Source: Nocardia nova (GTDB taxonomy: Bacteria > Actinomycetota > Actinomycetes > Mycobacteriales > Mycobacteriaceae). Taken from it: a stretch of 64,000 nt of DNA. The notes beneath the pieces are model-generated. The model was not told the DNA's origin, made no database searches, and saw nothing but the letters and a program-made list of their open reading frames with translations. The position numbers were made by a program, and so were the translations under genes. The stretch is from the NCBI RefSeq assembly GCF_002933465.1, contig NZ_PSZE01000012.1:107328-171327 (forward strand), in the 5' to 3' direction. Shown piece after piece: positions 39,948-48,754 of the stretch (positions within the stretch are counted from its first letter, which is position 1; each line of letters starts with the position of its first letter).

Positions 39948-40847
39948 TCAGTGCAGGGGCGCCCAGCCCGGCCATTGCCGCGGACCTTCGTCGCCGCGGA
40001 TACAGGCCAGCCGCCACCGTGCCTGGTGGAGGTGAATCGGGTCGGCGACGGCGGCACGGACGGCATCCATCGTCATCCGCAACTCGACGATATCGCGCAG
40101 CAGGAAGAAGCCCGGCCACCGCAGGACGTCCAGGTGGTAGGTGTCGCAGAACCGGGCGTACTGCGCGCTGGTGATCCAGCCCAGCGAGGCGTAGGCGATC
40201 GCGGTCGGTATCAGATCCCATTCCGGCGGGCCGATCGACAGGTTCTCCAAGTTCAGCATCAGTACGTCGTGGTCGACAGTGGCGGCGAACTCGCGGCCCC
40301 AGGCCTCGCCGTGGATGACGCACCACTGCATCCCACTCGGCAGATCGGCCCACCGCCCGCGCAATTCGGCGAGATGTTCGCGCAGCCAGCGCCGGTCGTC
40401 GCCGGTCGTCAACTCGGCGGTGTCGATCAGCTCGGCGATTCCGCGAAACGGCTGCAGTTGACCGAGGGGGAACGTCGTCGGCGGCGCCAGGCTGTGCAAT
40501 CGCAGCAGTGCCTGGGCCATATGGTCCAGCGCGCCGTGCTGGTACAGCGGCGGAACCTGCCAGAATGTCACCGTCCGCCCTTGTATTTCGAGCGGTTGAC
40601 GCACGTCGGGCAGGGTGCGCAGCGCGGCGACTCCGGATGTGGTGAGCCAGCGGGCGGCCTGGATCTCCCGGCGTGCCTCGGGCCGATGATCCGGATGGCT
40701 GATGCGCACCACGACCCCACTGGGTAACTGGTAACCGGTGCCCGCGCCGAACCGCACCTTCTGTGCGCCGTCCGCCTCCATGCCGGCACTCGAACACGCG
40801 GCGCGCAGAACCGACAGTGTCCCGTTTCCGGATAGTTGGGCGGTCAT
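39948..40847 (-). CDS. Aminoglycoside-phosphotransferase-fold protein with altered active site
   Basis: The 299-residue protein has the kinase-like N lobe (VVRISHPDHRPEARREIQAARWLTTSGV) and the APH C lobe (QWCVIHGEAWGREFAATVDHDVLMLNLENLSIGPPEWDL). The catalytic HGDxxxxN of the family is HGEAWGREF here, and the magnesium Asp (usually DFE/DWE) is NLE. Such changes suggest a weak or lost kinase, or a binding protein. GAGG six bases before ATG 40847 sets the start. The substrate is unknown. Confidence 0.7.
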   Translation of the reverse strand: MTAQLSGNGTLSVLRAACSSAGMEADGAQKVRFGAGTGYQLPSGVVVRISHPDHRPEARREIQAARWLTTSGVAALRTLPDVRQPLEIQGRTVTFWQVPPLYQHGALDHMAQALLRLHSLAPPTTFPLGQLQPFRGIAELIDTAELTTGDDRRWLREHLAELRGRWADLPSGMQWCVIHGEAWGREFAATVDHDVLMLNLENLSIGPPEWDLIPTAIAYASLGWITSAQYARFCDTYHLDVLRWPGFFLLRDIVELRMTMDAVRAAVADPIHLHQARWRLACIRGDEGPRQWPGWAPLH

Positions 40848-40997
40848 ACGCATCCTCGAGTCCCTGTTGAGGCCCTCATCCTTGCCCTTATTCTGATCGA
40901 TCGGCGAACCGTCCGACGTGTTTTCGAGCAACGTCACGGTTACCGATTGCTGAGGCCGAGATCACGTCCGCTCGGTCGGAGACTGCCTCACATCCCT

Positions 40998-41012
40998 GTT
41001 AGGGTTTCTAAC
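40998..41012. promoter_or_regulatory. Inverted repeat before the second MFS gene
   Basis: GTTAG-GGTTT-CTAAC has perfect five-base arms and ends 43 bases before the chosen start of the MFS gene at 41056. It recalls the TAGTT/AACTA repeat before the related MFS gene at 34266. Confidence 0.45.
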
Positions 41013-41055
41013 CGGAGATTTACTCCGCTTCCGTCTCGTGGGGAGGAAACCACTT

Positions 41056-43368
41056 TTGGCGCGCGTCAAATCCCGCCCGCACTACAACGTCGTCTTCGCG
41101 GTGCTGCTGCTCGGCATCTCCGCCTACGCACTGCTGCAGTCGATGGTCGTGCCGGTACTGGCCTTGCTGATTCCGGCGCTGCACACGACGCAGAGCACCG
41201 CGACCTGGCTGATGACCGGATATCTGCTCTCGGCCTCGGTGGCGACGCCGATTCTCGGGCGGATCGGCGACAAGGTCGGCAAGGAACGCATGCTCGTCGT
41301 CACCCTGGTCGCGCTGACGGTCGGTTCGCTGATCGCGGCGCTGACCGAATCGGTCGGGGTGATGATCGTGGCGCGGGTGATCCAGGGCCTGGGCGGTGGG
41401 GTGATTCCGTTGGCCTTCGGCATCATTCGCGACGAGTTCCCGGCGAAGAAGCTGCACGGCGCGGTGGGGATCGCCTCCTCGCTCCTCGCCGTCGGCTCCG
41501 GGCTCGGGCTGGTGCTGGCGGGCCCGATCGTCGAACACCTGAACTATCACTGGCTGTTCTGGGTGCCGATGATCATCACCGCGCTCGCCGCGGTGGCCGC
41601 GATCCTGTTCGTGCCGGAATCGCCGGTGCGCAGCCCGGGCAATATCAATTGGGGCGCGGCGATTCTGATGTCGGCCTGGCTGGTGGCGTTGCTGCTCGCG
41701 GTGAGCAAGGGGCCGTCCTGGGGCTGGGGTTCGGCGCTGACACTGGGCCTGTTCGCGCTGGCCGTGGTGGCGGCCGCCGCCTGGATCGTGGTCGAGCTGA
41801 AATCGGCCACTCCGCTGATCGATATGCGCACCATGCGGATTCCGGCGGTGTGGACCACGAACCTGGTGGCCGTGCTGACCGGCGCCGGAATGTACGCCCT
41901 GATGACCTTCCTGCCGCAGCTGCTGCAGACCCCGAAAGCGGTTGCGGGATACGGCCTGAACGCCAGTATCACCCAGTCCGGGCTGTACATGCTGCCGATG
42001 TCGGTGGCGATGTTCGTGATCGGCCTGTCGATTGGGCCGCTGGCGGCGCGCATCGGCCCCAAGGCGATCGTGCTGATCGGCAGCGTCATCAGCGTTCCGG
42101 CGTTCGTGCTGCTCGCGGTCGGGCACGACCACAGCTGGGAGATCTACCTGGCGGGTTCGCTGCTGGGTATCGGTATCGGACTGGCCTTCTCGTCGATGCC
42201 GGCCATCATCGTCGCCGCGGTGCCGCCCGCCCAGACGGGCGCGGCCACCGGGATGAACGCCAACGTCCGCACCGTCGGCGGTGCGATCGGCAGCGCGGTG
42301 TCGGCTGTGCTGCTGACCTCGGGCGCCCCTACCGCGCACGGACTGCCGGCGGATTCCGGGTACACCCGGGTCTTCGCGTTCCTGGCCGGTGTTTCCGTCC
42401 TCACCGCACTGGCGGCTGTGATCGTTCCGTCGGTGCGCGCGCATGCGCCGCAGGCCGTCGCCGCGGAGTCGGACGGCATCGTGGAGACGGCGGAGCTCTC
42501 GCAGCCGCAACCGGTTGCCGCGCAGCATGGCAGTGCGGTGGCCGCTGGAATCGCGGGTGTGGCGGCGCCGCAGGCGGTGGATTTGGCGGGCGACGACCGG
42601 GCCATCGGTGGCAGCGTCCGGCGGGAGAACGGCCGGCCGGTGCCGGATGCGGCGCTGACGCTGATCGACCCACGCGGACACCAGGTTTCGCGCGCCGCAG
42701 CTGGAGCCGACGGTAGCTACCGCCTTCCCACCCCAGGGCCCGGCAGTTATGTGCTGATCGCCTCCGCCGCCGCGCATCGCCCGGTGGCCGTCACCGTCGT
42801 CGCCGGCGCGGTAGCGCAGACCGTGGATCTGACGCTGCCGAGTTCCGGTGAGCTCACCGGTACCATCCGCCGCGCCGACGACGGGAAACCTGTTGCGGGA
42901 GCGACGGTTACCCTCACCGATCCGTGCGGAGAGGTGATCGGGGCAGCGGTGACCGGCGGCGACGGCGGCTACAGTTGCGGCGGCGTCGCGTCGGGTACCC
43001 ACACCCTGGTCGTGGTCGCCGAGCGGATGCAACCCACCGCGGTCACCCTGACCATCCCCGAGAGCGGACTGCTGCACCACGACGTCGACCTGGAACCGAT
43101 GGCGACGCTGGCCGGCGCCGTGCAGGCGCACGGCAAGGCGGTCGCCAACGCCGAGGTGACCGTCCTGGACGCCGACGGCGATCGGATCTCCACCGCTCGC
43201 ACCGACCACAACGGCCGCTATGTGGTCTCCGATCTGCCCGCCGGTCACTACACCGTGGTGGCGCGCGGATATCCCTCGGTGAGCAGCACCGTCACCGTGG
43301 GCGCGGGCCGGAGCACCCACGATGTGGAACTCGGCTACGACGAATCGGCACCCGTGCGCTGCGGCTGA
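41056..43368 (+). CDS. MFS exporter with three C-terminal carboxypeptidase-regulatory-like repeats
   Basis: The 770-residue protein has a 14-TM type MFS body (HYNVVFAVLLLGISAYALLQ, motif A LGRIGDKVGKERM, VIQGLGGGVIPLAFGIIRDE, ASSLLAVGSGLGLVLAGPIV). After a linker of about 60 residues come three beta-sandwich repeats, about 535-605, 606-690 and 691-765. The tail matches that of the MFS gene at 31570-34266 at most positions (for example LTLIDPRGHQVSRA, SYVLIASA, SGLLHHDVDL), whereas the membrane parts belong to different subgroups. GGAGG nine bases before TTG 41056 suggests that start; GTG 41038 is an alternative. Confidence 0.85.
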   Translation: MARVKSRPHYNVVFAVLLLGISAYALLQSMVVPVLALLIPALHTTQSTATWLMTGYLLSASVATPILGRIGDKVGKERMLVVTLVALTVGSLIAALTESVGVMIVARVIQGLGGGVIPLAFGIIRDEFPAKKLHGAVGIASSLLAVGSGLGLVLAGPIVEHLNYHWLFWVPMIITALAAVAAILFVPESPVRSPGNINWGAAILMSAWLVALLLAVSKGPSWGWGSALTLGLFALAVVAAAAWIVVELKSATPLIDMRTMRIPAVWTTNLVAVLTGAGMYALMTFLPQLLQTPKAVAGYGLNASITQSGLYMLPMSVAMFVIGLSIGPLAARIGPKAIVLIGSVISVPAFVLLAVGHDHSWEIYLAGSLLGIGIGLAFSSMPAIIVAAVPPAQTGAATGMNANVRTVGGAIGSAVSAVLLTSGAPTAHGLPADSGYTRVFAFLAGVSVLTALAAVIVPSVRAHAPQAVAAESDGIVETAELSQPQPVAAQHGSAVAAGIAGVAAPQAVDLAGDDRAIGGSVRRENGRPVPDAALTLIDPRGHQVSRAAAGADGSYRLPTPGPGSYVLIASAAAHRPVAVTVVAGAVAQTVDLTLPSSGELTGTIRRADDGKPVAGATVTLTDPCGEVIGAAVTGGDGGYSCGGVASGTHTLVVVAERMQPTAVTLTIPESGLLHHDVDLEPMATLAGAVQAHGKAVANAEVTVLDADGDRISTARTDHNGRYVVSDLPAGHYTVVARGYPSVSSTVTVGAGRSTHDVELGYDESAPVRCG

Positions 43369-43371
43369 ATC

Positions 43372-43556
43372 AAGCCTCGATCTGCGGGTGTGACGGCGCC
43401 GTCGACCACTCGGGTGATGTCGGCGGCGCCGGAATTGAGCTGATCCGCACCGGTCTGCAGCGTCCGGCTGCCGGCCTCGAGCGCGCCGAGCCCGGCGCCG
43501 ATCTGCGCGCCCTGTCGCCGATCGTGCGCGAGGCCGCCCTAAGTGCCTGGAGTGGA
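43372..43556 (-). pseudogene. Fragment of a YhgE/Pip- or MmpL-like repeat region
   Basis: On the minus strand one frame reads RAQIGAGLGALEAGSRTLQT then GADQLNSGAADITRVVDGAV. Such Leu/Gly/Ala heptads are found in the extracytoplasmic part of YhgE/Pip-type and some MmpL membrane proteins. It has no start or membrane segment nearby and is only about 60 codons long, so it is best read as a relic. Confidence 0.35.
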
Positions 43557-43572
43557 GCGACATCCCCACCGT

Positions 43573-43662
43573 TCAGCCCAGCACCACGAACAGCACCACG
43601 ATGACGACCAGCGCGACGACCATGGTGACCACCAGCAGGAGCGGGCTCGTGCGGCTGGTCAC
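43573..43662 (-). CDS. 29-residue single-span membrane peptide
   Basis: GTG 43662 begins seven bases after the TAG of the PAS-ANTAR gene. The peptide starts MTSRTSPLLLVVTMVVALVV and ends VLFVVLG: one basic residue at the N terminus, then a membrane helix. Close spacing suggests co-transcription with the regulator. The ribosome site is weak, so translation is not certain. Confidence 0.4.
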   Translation of the reverse strand: MTSRTSPLLLVVTMVVALVVIVVLFVVLG

Positions 43663-43668
43663 TCGCCG

Positions 43669-44295
43669 CTAGCTGCCGACCTCCGCGCCCCGGATGCGGG
43701 TATGCGCGGTGAGCAGCAGGTGGTCGAAGGCGGTGATGGTTTCCGGCGCGGGCGGCGCGACGAGGGGAAGTTCCTCGATGATCTGGGCGGCCAGGTCGCG
43801 CAGTTTGGTGTTGGTCTCCTGCGATCGCCATGCCAGCACCTTGAAGGCCTGTTCGGCGTTGATGCGGTACATGCGCATCAGCACGCCCTTGGCCTGTTCG
43901 ATCACCGCGCGGTTCTCGATCACGTCGGGCAGCGTCGCGGACAGGGTTTCGCGTTCGTTCTCGGCGAGGGTGTCGGTGAGGTCGATGTAGAAGCCGGCGG
44001 TGGCGGCGACCTGCCCGGCGTCGTCGTAGATCCGGTCGGCGACGACCATCACGTTGTGCACCTCACCCGCCGTGTCGACGAACCGATGCCGACTGGAGAA
44101 CGATTCGCCCAGTTCGATCGCGCGGGCGATCGTCTTGGCGACCTCCTCGCGATCGTCGGGATGCTTGTGCGCGAGCAGCAGTTCCGTGGTCGGCACTACT
44201 CCGCCGGGTGTGTAGCCGTGCATGCGATACACCTCTTCGGACCACTCCCAGCGGCGGGTGGCGAACCAGAACCGGAACGACCCCACTCTCGGCAT
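43669..44295 (-). CDS. PAS and ANTAR domain protein (RNA-binding antiterminator type)
   Basis: The 208-residue protein has a PAS domain (RRWEWSEEVYRMHGYTPGGV, then SRHRFVDTAGEVHNVMVVAD and DDAGQVAATAGFYIDLTD) and an ANTAR domain with DVIENRAVIEQAKGVLMRMY followed by RINAEQAFKVLAWRSQETN and LRDLAAQIIEEL. ANTAR binds paired RNA hairpins to stop termination; PAS gives the signal input. The ATG at 44295 fits the PAS start. Its RNA target is not evident here. Confidence 0.85.
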   Translation of the reverse strand: MPRVGSFRFWFATRRWEWSEEVYRMHGYTPGGVVPTTELLLAHKHPDDREEVAKTIARAIELGESFSSRHRFVDTAGEVHNVMVVADRIYDDAGQVAATAGFYIDLTDTLAENERETLSATLPDVIENRAVIEQAKGVLMRMYRINAEQAFKVLAWRSQETNTKLRDLAAQIIEELPLVAPPAPETITAFDHLLLTAHTRIRGAEVGS

Positions 44296-44478
44296 AGTGC
44301 CGGCGGTGTCCGAGCGAGGCTCGGGTGTCGCATGGTTGCGAATGGAGTCGGTTCTATGCACAAGCATCATTATGTTCGCGGGGTGGGCCCACTGCCGTTG
44401 TTCGAACGCACAGTGGACTGAACCGTTCGTTTTCCGTCCTGAGGCGGCCCCGTACCGGAATATGCCCCGGTCCGGCGC

Positions 44479-45426
44479 TCAGCCGGCGAGCGCCGCGGCG
44501 GGCGAGCGTCCGTAGTGACGGCGGTAGAGCGCGGCGAAACGACCGGGGTGGCCGAAGCCCCAGGTGGCGGCGATGGCGGCGACGCTGTCGCCGTCGTGGG
44601 CACTGCCCGCGATCAGGTCTTCGTGGGCTCCGCGCAGCCGCATGCGCTTCAGATACGCGGTGGGCGTCGTGTCGAGGTGGCGGCGGAAGGCGATCTGCAG
44701 CGCCCGCACGGTCACATAGGCAGCCGCGGCGATGTCGGTGACCGCGATGTCGTCGTGGATACGGGCTTCCATGTAGGCCACCGCGCGGCGCACGGTCAGC
44801 GGATGCGCGTCCCGTCGATCGAGGGGGCTCGCCTCCAGGCCGGCGGTGGTCGGAAACGCGTCCAGCACGGCCGCCGCCAGGTATTGCGACGCCGTGGACG
44901 CCACCAGCGGCGGCACGTCGCCGTCGTACGACCCGGCGAGCTGGTGCATATGGGAGATCACCGCGGTGAGTCGATGACCTGCCTCCGGGGTCACGGTGCG
45001 ATGGCCCGCGAGAGCTACCTCTCCGTCCTCGGGCCGATCCGCCGAGGCGACGCGGTTGAGCAGCGCGGGATCGAACATCGTGATCGTGTAGCGGGCCTGG
45101 TGGATGACGCCGGAATACGGCAGATCGGGCGGGGTCAGAACTCCGATTTCGCCCGGCCCGAAGGTATCGGTATCGGCGTCGACGTAGTTCTCCTCGACAG
45201 ATCCGGATTCGACACCGACCAGGCAGATCTTGTTCAAGGGATCGGCGTCGTAGCTCATGTCGAATCCGAGTTCGAGCCGGTCGAGACTCACCCCGCCCAG
45301 CATGTCGCGCGCGATGCGGCTGCGGACCGGCGCCTCGGTGGTTTTGCCGATCTCCATCGTCGTGTAGTTCCGATTCAGGAACTGCTCGGTGGCAGCCAAG
45401 CTGTCGCTGTCGAACTCTACTGTCAT
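44479..45426 (-). CDS. AraC-family transcriptional regulator
   Basis: The 315-residue protein has an N-terminal cupin-like sensor part of the AraC_binding_2 type (LELGFDMSYDADPLNKICLV, TDTFGPGEIGVLTPPDLPY) and a C-terminal double HTH: VTDIAAAAYVTVRALQIAFR, HLDTTPTAYLKRMRLRGAHE, then VAAIAATWGFGHPGRFAALY and RRHYGRSPAAAL. GGAGG upstream and ATG 45426 give the start. Its effector is unknown; it is between the PAS-ANTAR and HAD genes on the same strand. Confidence 0.88.
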   Translation of the reverse strand: MTVEFDSDSLAATEQFLNRNYTTMEIGKTTEAPVRSRIARDMLGGVSLDRLELGFDMSYDADPLNKICLVGVESGSVEENYVDADTDTFGPGEIGVLTPPDLPYSGVIHQARYTITMFDPALLNRVASADRPEDGEVALAGHRTVTPEAGHRLTAVISHMHQLAGSYDGDVPPLVASTASQYLAAAVLDAFPTTAGLEASPLDRRDAHPLTVRRAVAYMEARIHDDIAVTDIAAAAYVTVRALQIAFRRHLDTTPTAYLKRMRLRGAHEDLIAGSAHDGDSVAAIAATWGFGHPGRFAALYRRHYGRSPAAALAG

Positions 45427-45599
45427 CGGTCGGTGATCCTCCGCTGTGCCACTGCCACTGCTCCGGGCACGGTCGCCTGGCCCAGGCCGCGCCGTGCGGA
45501 CTTCGAAGCCTACTTGTCCATAGTGTTGCGACGGAGCGCGTCGTGTCACCCGAGGGTGACATGATTCTCGAAGTGGTAACGAATTCGCGCCGGAAATGA

Positions 45600-46268
45600 T
45601 CAGAGAAGTGACGCGAGCGGGCTGCGGTCCAGGTCACGGCGCAGATGTGCGACATCGTCACAGACGTACGCCGCACCGTCGGCCGCCAATTCGCCACGGG
45701 ATATCCCGCCACTCAGGACGCCGATCGCCGCCACCCCCAGCTTGGTGCAGGCGCGCATGTCCCAGACCGTATCGCCGACGAACACCGCTCGCTGCGGCGT
45801 GACCCCGGCCCGGTCCAGCGCCACCTGGACGATGGTCGGGTCGGGTTTGGCCGTCTCCACGTCTTCGGCGCCGGTCACCGCGTACAACCACGGCTCGGCG
45901 TCGAGCAGGTCACGCAATCGAGCCAATTCGTCGGGTGGTGCGGAGGTGGCGAGGACGACGCGCAGGCCCGCGTCGTGCATATGTCGCAGGATCTCGCGGG
46001 CGCCGGGCAGCAGGGGCAATTCGTCGGCGCGGTCGAGGTAGTAGCGACTGTGTAGATCGCTCGCGGTATCGGCGGCCTCGCTGTCGAGATCGGGGGCGAG
46101 GGTGCGCAGCAGTTCGTCGCCGTCCATGCCGATACTGCGGTGGATCCGCCAGATCGGAACGTCCGCGTCGACCTCGCGGAAGGCTCGATGCCAGGTCACG
46201 GCATGCAGATAGTTGGAATCGACGAGCGTGCCGTCGATGTCGAAGAGGACGGCTGCGGGTTCGGGCAC
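45600..46268 (-). CDS. HAD-superfamily hydrolase (phosphatase/beta-phosphoglucomutase-like)
   Basis: The 222-residue protein has motif I FDIDGTLVDS (residues about 8-17), a helical cap with WHRAFREVDADVPIWRIHRS, motif II VVLATSAPPDE, the Lys in ETAKPDP and motif IV VFVGDTVWDM. The family removes or moves phosphate on small sugars or metabolites. AAGGAG five bases before GTG 46268 fixes the start; the open frame further upstream runs through tandem repeats and is not coding. Confidence 0.85.
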   Translation of the reverse strand: MPEPAAVLFDIDGTLVDSNYLHAVTWHRAFREVDADVPIWRIHRSIGMDGDELLRTLAPDLDSEAADTASDLHSRYYLDRADELPLLPGAREILRHMHDAGLRVVLATSAPPDELARLRDLLDAEPWLYAVTGAEDVETAKPDPTIVQVALDRAGVTPQRAVFVGDTVWDMRACTKLGVAAIGVLSGGISRGELAADGAAYVCDDVAHLRRDLDRSPLASLL

Positions 46269-46279
46269 GGCATCTCCTT

Positions 46280-46321
46280 CTTCCGGTACAAGCCTGCGCG
46301 CTTCCGGTACAAGCCTGCGCG
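46280..46321. repeat. 21-bp perfect tandem duplication
   Basis: CTTCCGGTACAAGCCTGCGC plus G is repeated exactly (46280-46300 and 46301-46321) just upstream of the HAD gene ribosome site. Confidence 0.85.
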
Positions 46322-46334
46322 ACGAGCCATTCGA

Positions 46335-46370
46335 GAGCAGACGCCACTGTACGAGCAGACGCCACTGCAC
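46335..46370. repeat. 18-bp tandem duplication
   Basis: GAGCAGACGCCACTGTAC (46335-46352) is followed by the same 18 bases with one change (46353-46370), then by the start of a third, diverged copy (GAGCGGATGC). Confidence 0.8.
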
Positions 46371-46522
46371 GAGCGGATGCCGGTGTTGCGTCGGACATCC
46401 TCGCCGGAGTCGCCGGATGGCCACTACCGGGGCCACCCGGAACGGTGCCGGAGATCACCCCGCGCGAGGACGCCAACCCGACAGTCGCCGACGGTCCGCC
46501 GCGGCGGTGACCGCTCGCGCCG

Positions 46523-48754
46523 TCACCGGTTGCCGGCCACCGGCGCGGGCAGCGAGGGCACGCCGTCGGTATCCGCGAAAGCGTCTGTCCTGAACTCGTT
46601 TTCGTGGTCCACGGCCGTCCGCCCCGGTTCGCGGCGCAACCAGCGCGGTGCCCACCAGCAGGCGTCGCCGAGCAGGCGCATCGTCGCCGGAACCAGCAGC
46701 ACGCGCAGGATCGTCGCGTCGATGACCAGGGCGGCCACCATGCCGAAGGCGATGTACTGCATCATCACCAGATCCGACAGCGCGAAGGCGCCGGTAACGA
46801 CCAGCAGGATCAGGGCGGCGGCGGTGATGATGCGTCCGGTGTGGGCGACGCCGGCGCGGATCGCCGTGCGGGTGGACGCGCCCGCGGCTCGGGCCTCGAC
46901 CATGCGCGAGAGCAGGAATATCTCGTAGTCGGTGGACAGCCCGTAGATCACCGACACGATCACCACCAGGACCAGCGCCATGATCGGTTGCGGGGTGAAC
47001 CCGAGCGGCCCGGCGCCGTGCCCGTCGATGAAGATCCAGGTGAGGATGCCGACCGTGGCGCCGAGCCCGAGCAGATTCAGCGCGGCGGCCTGCAACGGCA
47101 GCACCAGCGACCGGAAACTCCGTGCCATGAGCGCGGTGGTGGCGAGGAATACGAGGGCGACCACCAGCGGTATCCGGTGCACGAGGGCGTCGATACTGTC
47201 CTTCTCGATGGCGGGCTGCCCGCCGACGAGCAGGGTGGTGCCCTTCGGCAGCGGCATCGAACGCAGGTAATCGATCGCCGCATCCTTGTCGGCGGTAGGC
47301 GCGAGCACCGTTTGGGTGGTGAACACGCTGGACTGCGCGGGCCGCTGCAGCCAGGCGGGGAACGGCGTCGCGAGGCCCGGGGCGTGGCCGGCCTCGGCCA
47401 GCACGGTGTCCTCGGCGGCGGGGTCGTAGGTGATCAGCACCAGATCGATCGGATTGATGCGGCGCAGCGGGAAGATCTCGTCGAAGTGTTGCTGGGCCAG
47501 CCGCGTCGGATGATCCGGTGGCAGGAACCGTTCGTTGATCGCGCCGAAGGCCAGATCCCGGATCGGCGCGATCAGCACCAGCAATCCGATGACCACCGAA
47601 ACCGTCACGAGCAGTGGCCTTTTCATGACACGGTCGGCGATCCGCCCCCACAGATTGTCCGGAATCCGGCCCGGCGGAGTGGTCCGGCGGAACCAGGAGA
47701 CGCCGAAGCGGTCCACCCCGTGGCCGAGCACCGCCAACATCGCGGGCAGCAGTGTGACCGAGGTGAACGCGGCCAGCGAGATGGTGATGATGGCGCCGTA
47801 AGCGAACGAGCGCAGAAAACCTTGCGGGAACACCAGGATTCCGGCGGCGGCCACGGCCACGATGGTCGCGGAGAACGTCACGGTGCGGCCCGCGGTCGCC
47901 ACGGAACGCCGCACCGCGTCGTCGACCTCGCGGCCGTCGGCGAGTTCGTCGCGGAACCGGCTCAGCACGAACAATCCGTAGTCGATGGCCAGGCCCAGCC
48001 CGACCATCGAAACCACCGGTGAGACAAAGGAATTCACCTCGGTGACGGTGGTCAGCAACCGGATGAGACCCCAGGCGCCGAGGACGGTGAGCCCGCCGAC
48101 GATCAACGGCAGCGCCGCCGCCACCACACCGCCGAAGAGGAAGAACAGCAGCACCGCCACCGCGGGAATCGCGAACAGTTCCATGCGCTGCTGATCGTGG
48201 GTCATGGTGTCGTTCAGTGCGCCGGCGACCGCCTGCCCGCCGGCGACCTCCATATTCACTCCCGGAACATCGAAGGCGTGCGCGACAGCTCGGAAGTTGC
48301 GCATCTGCTCGGTGGGGTTGTCGCCGTGGATGGCGATCGAGGCGAAGGCGTGCGCACGGTCCGCGGAGCCGAACACGTCCGGTAGCGCCACACCCGTTCT
48401 GGTGGGCCAGTACGCGCCGTTCACGCGGTCGATCTGCCGCGGGTACCGATCGGGCAGACTGTTCAGACTCGCCACGATCGGCGCGGCGAAGGCCGGATCG
48501 TCGATCGTCGTGCCGGGCGGTGCGTGATACAGCAGAACCACGTCGGCGCTGTGGTCGCGCCCGAAGATCTCCTCGTGCACGTGCGCGGCCCGCACCGATT
48601 CCGAGGACGGATCGTCCCAGCCGCTGGAGCTGAGATGCGCACCGAGGCCGAGCCCGTACCAGCCGAGGGCGAGCAGGCCCGTCACCAGCACACCGATCAC
48701 CGTGAACCGCCGGCCCAGCACGACATCGGCCCAGTGATTCGATTCGGCGGACAA
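46523..48754 (-). CDS. MmpL-family (RND) lipid transporter
   Basis: The 743-residue protein has 12 expected membrane spans in two halves, each with a large outside loop. The proton-relay signatures are GLGLAIDYGLFVLSRFRDEL and VIYGLSTDYEIFLLSRMVEA, the Asp-Tyr pairs of MmpL proteins. Typical is also RMELFAIPAVAVLLFFLFGG. MmpL proteins move lipids or lipid precursors to the envelope. It is divergent from the polyketide synthase operon, 540 bases apart, as MmpL genes sit beside pks/papA genes in mycobacteria. The C terminus is short, without the long cytosolic tail of MmpL3. Confidence 0.88.
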   Translation of the reverse strand: MSAESNHWADVVLGRRFTVIGVLVTGLLALGWYGLGLGAHLSSSGWDDPSSESVRAAHVHEEIFGRDHSADVVLLYHAPPGTTIDDPAFAAPIVASLNSLPDRYPRQIDRVNGAYWPTRTGVALPDVFGSADRAHAFASIAIHGDNPTEQMRNFRAVAHAFDVPGVNMEVAGGQAVAGALNDTMTHDQQRMELFAIPAVAVLLFFLFGGVVAAALPLIVGGLTVLGAWGLIRLLTTVTEVNSFVSPVVSMVGLGLAIDYGLFVLSRFRDELADGREVDDAVRRSVATAGRTVTFSATIVAVAAAGILVFPQGFLRSFAYGAIITISLAAFTSVTLLPAMLAVLGHGVDRFGVSWFRRTTPPGRIPDNLWGRIADRVMKRPLLVTVSVVIGLLVLIAPIRDLAFGAINERFLPPDHPTRLAQQHFDEIFPLRRINPIDLVLITYDPAAEDTVLAEAGHAPGLATPFPAWLQRPAQSSVFTTQTVLAPTADKDAAIDYLRSMPLPKGTTLLVGGQPAIEKDSIDALVHRIPLVVALVFLATTALMARSFRSLVLPLQAAALNLLGLGATVGILTWIFIDGHGAGPLGFTPQPIMALVLVVIVSVIYGLSTDYEIFLLSRMVEARAAGASTRTAIRAGVAHTGRIITAAALILLVVTGAFALSDLVMMQYIAFGMVAALVIDATILRVLLVPATMRLLGDACWWAPRWLRREPGRTAVDHENEFRTDAFADTDGVPSLPAPVAGNR

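Noticed and set aside
41020..43569. 849-codon minus-strand frame over the second tailed MFS gene
   Set aside because: It is an antisense shadow with only Gly/Arg/His-rich text; the plus strand carries a full transporter.
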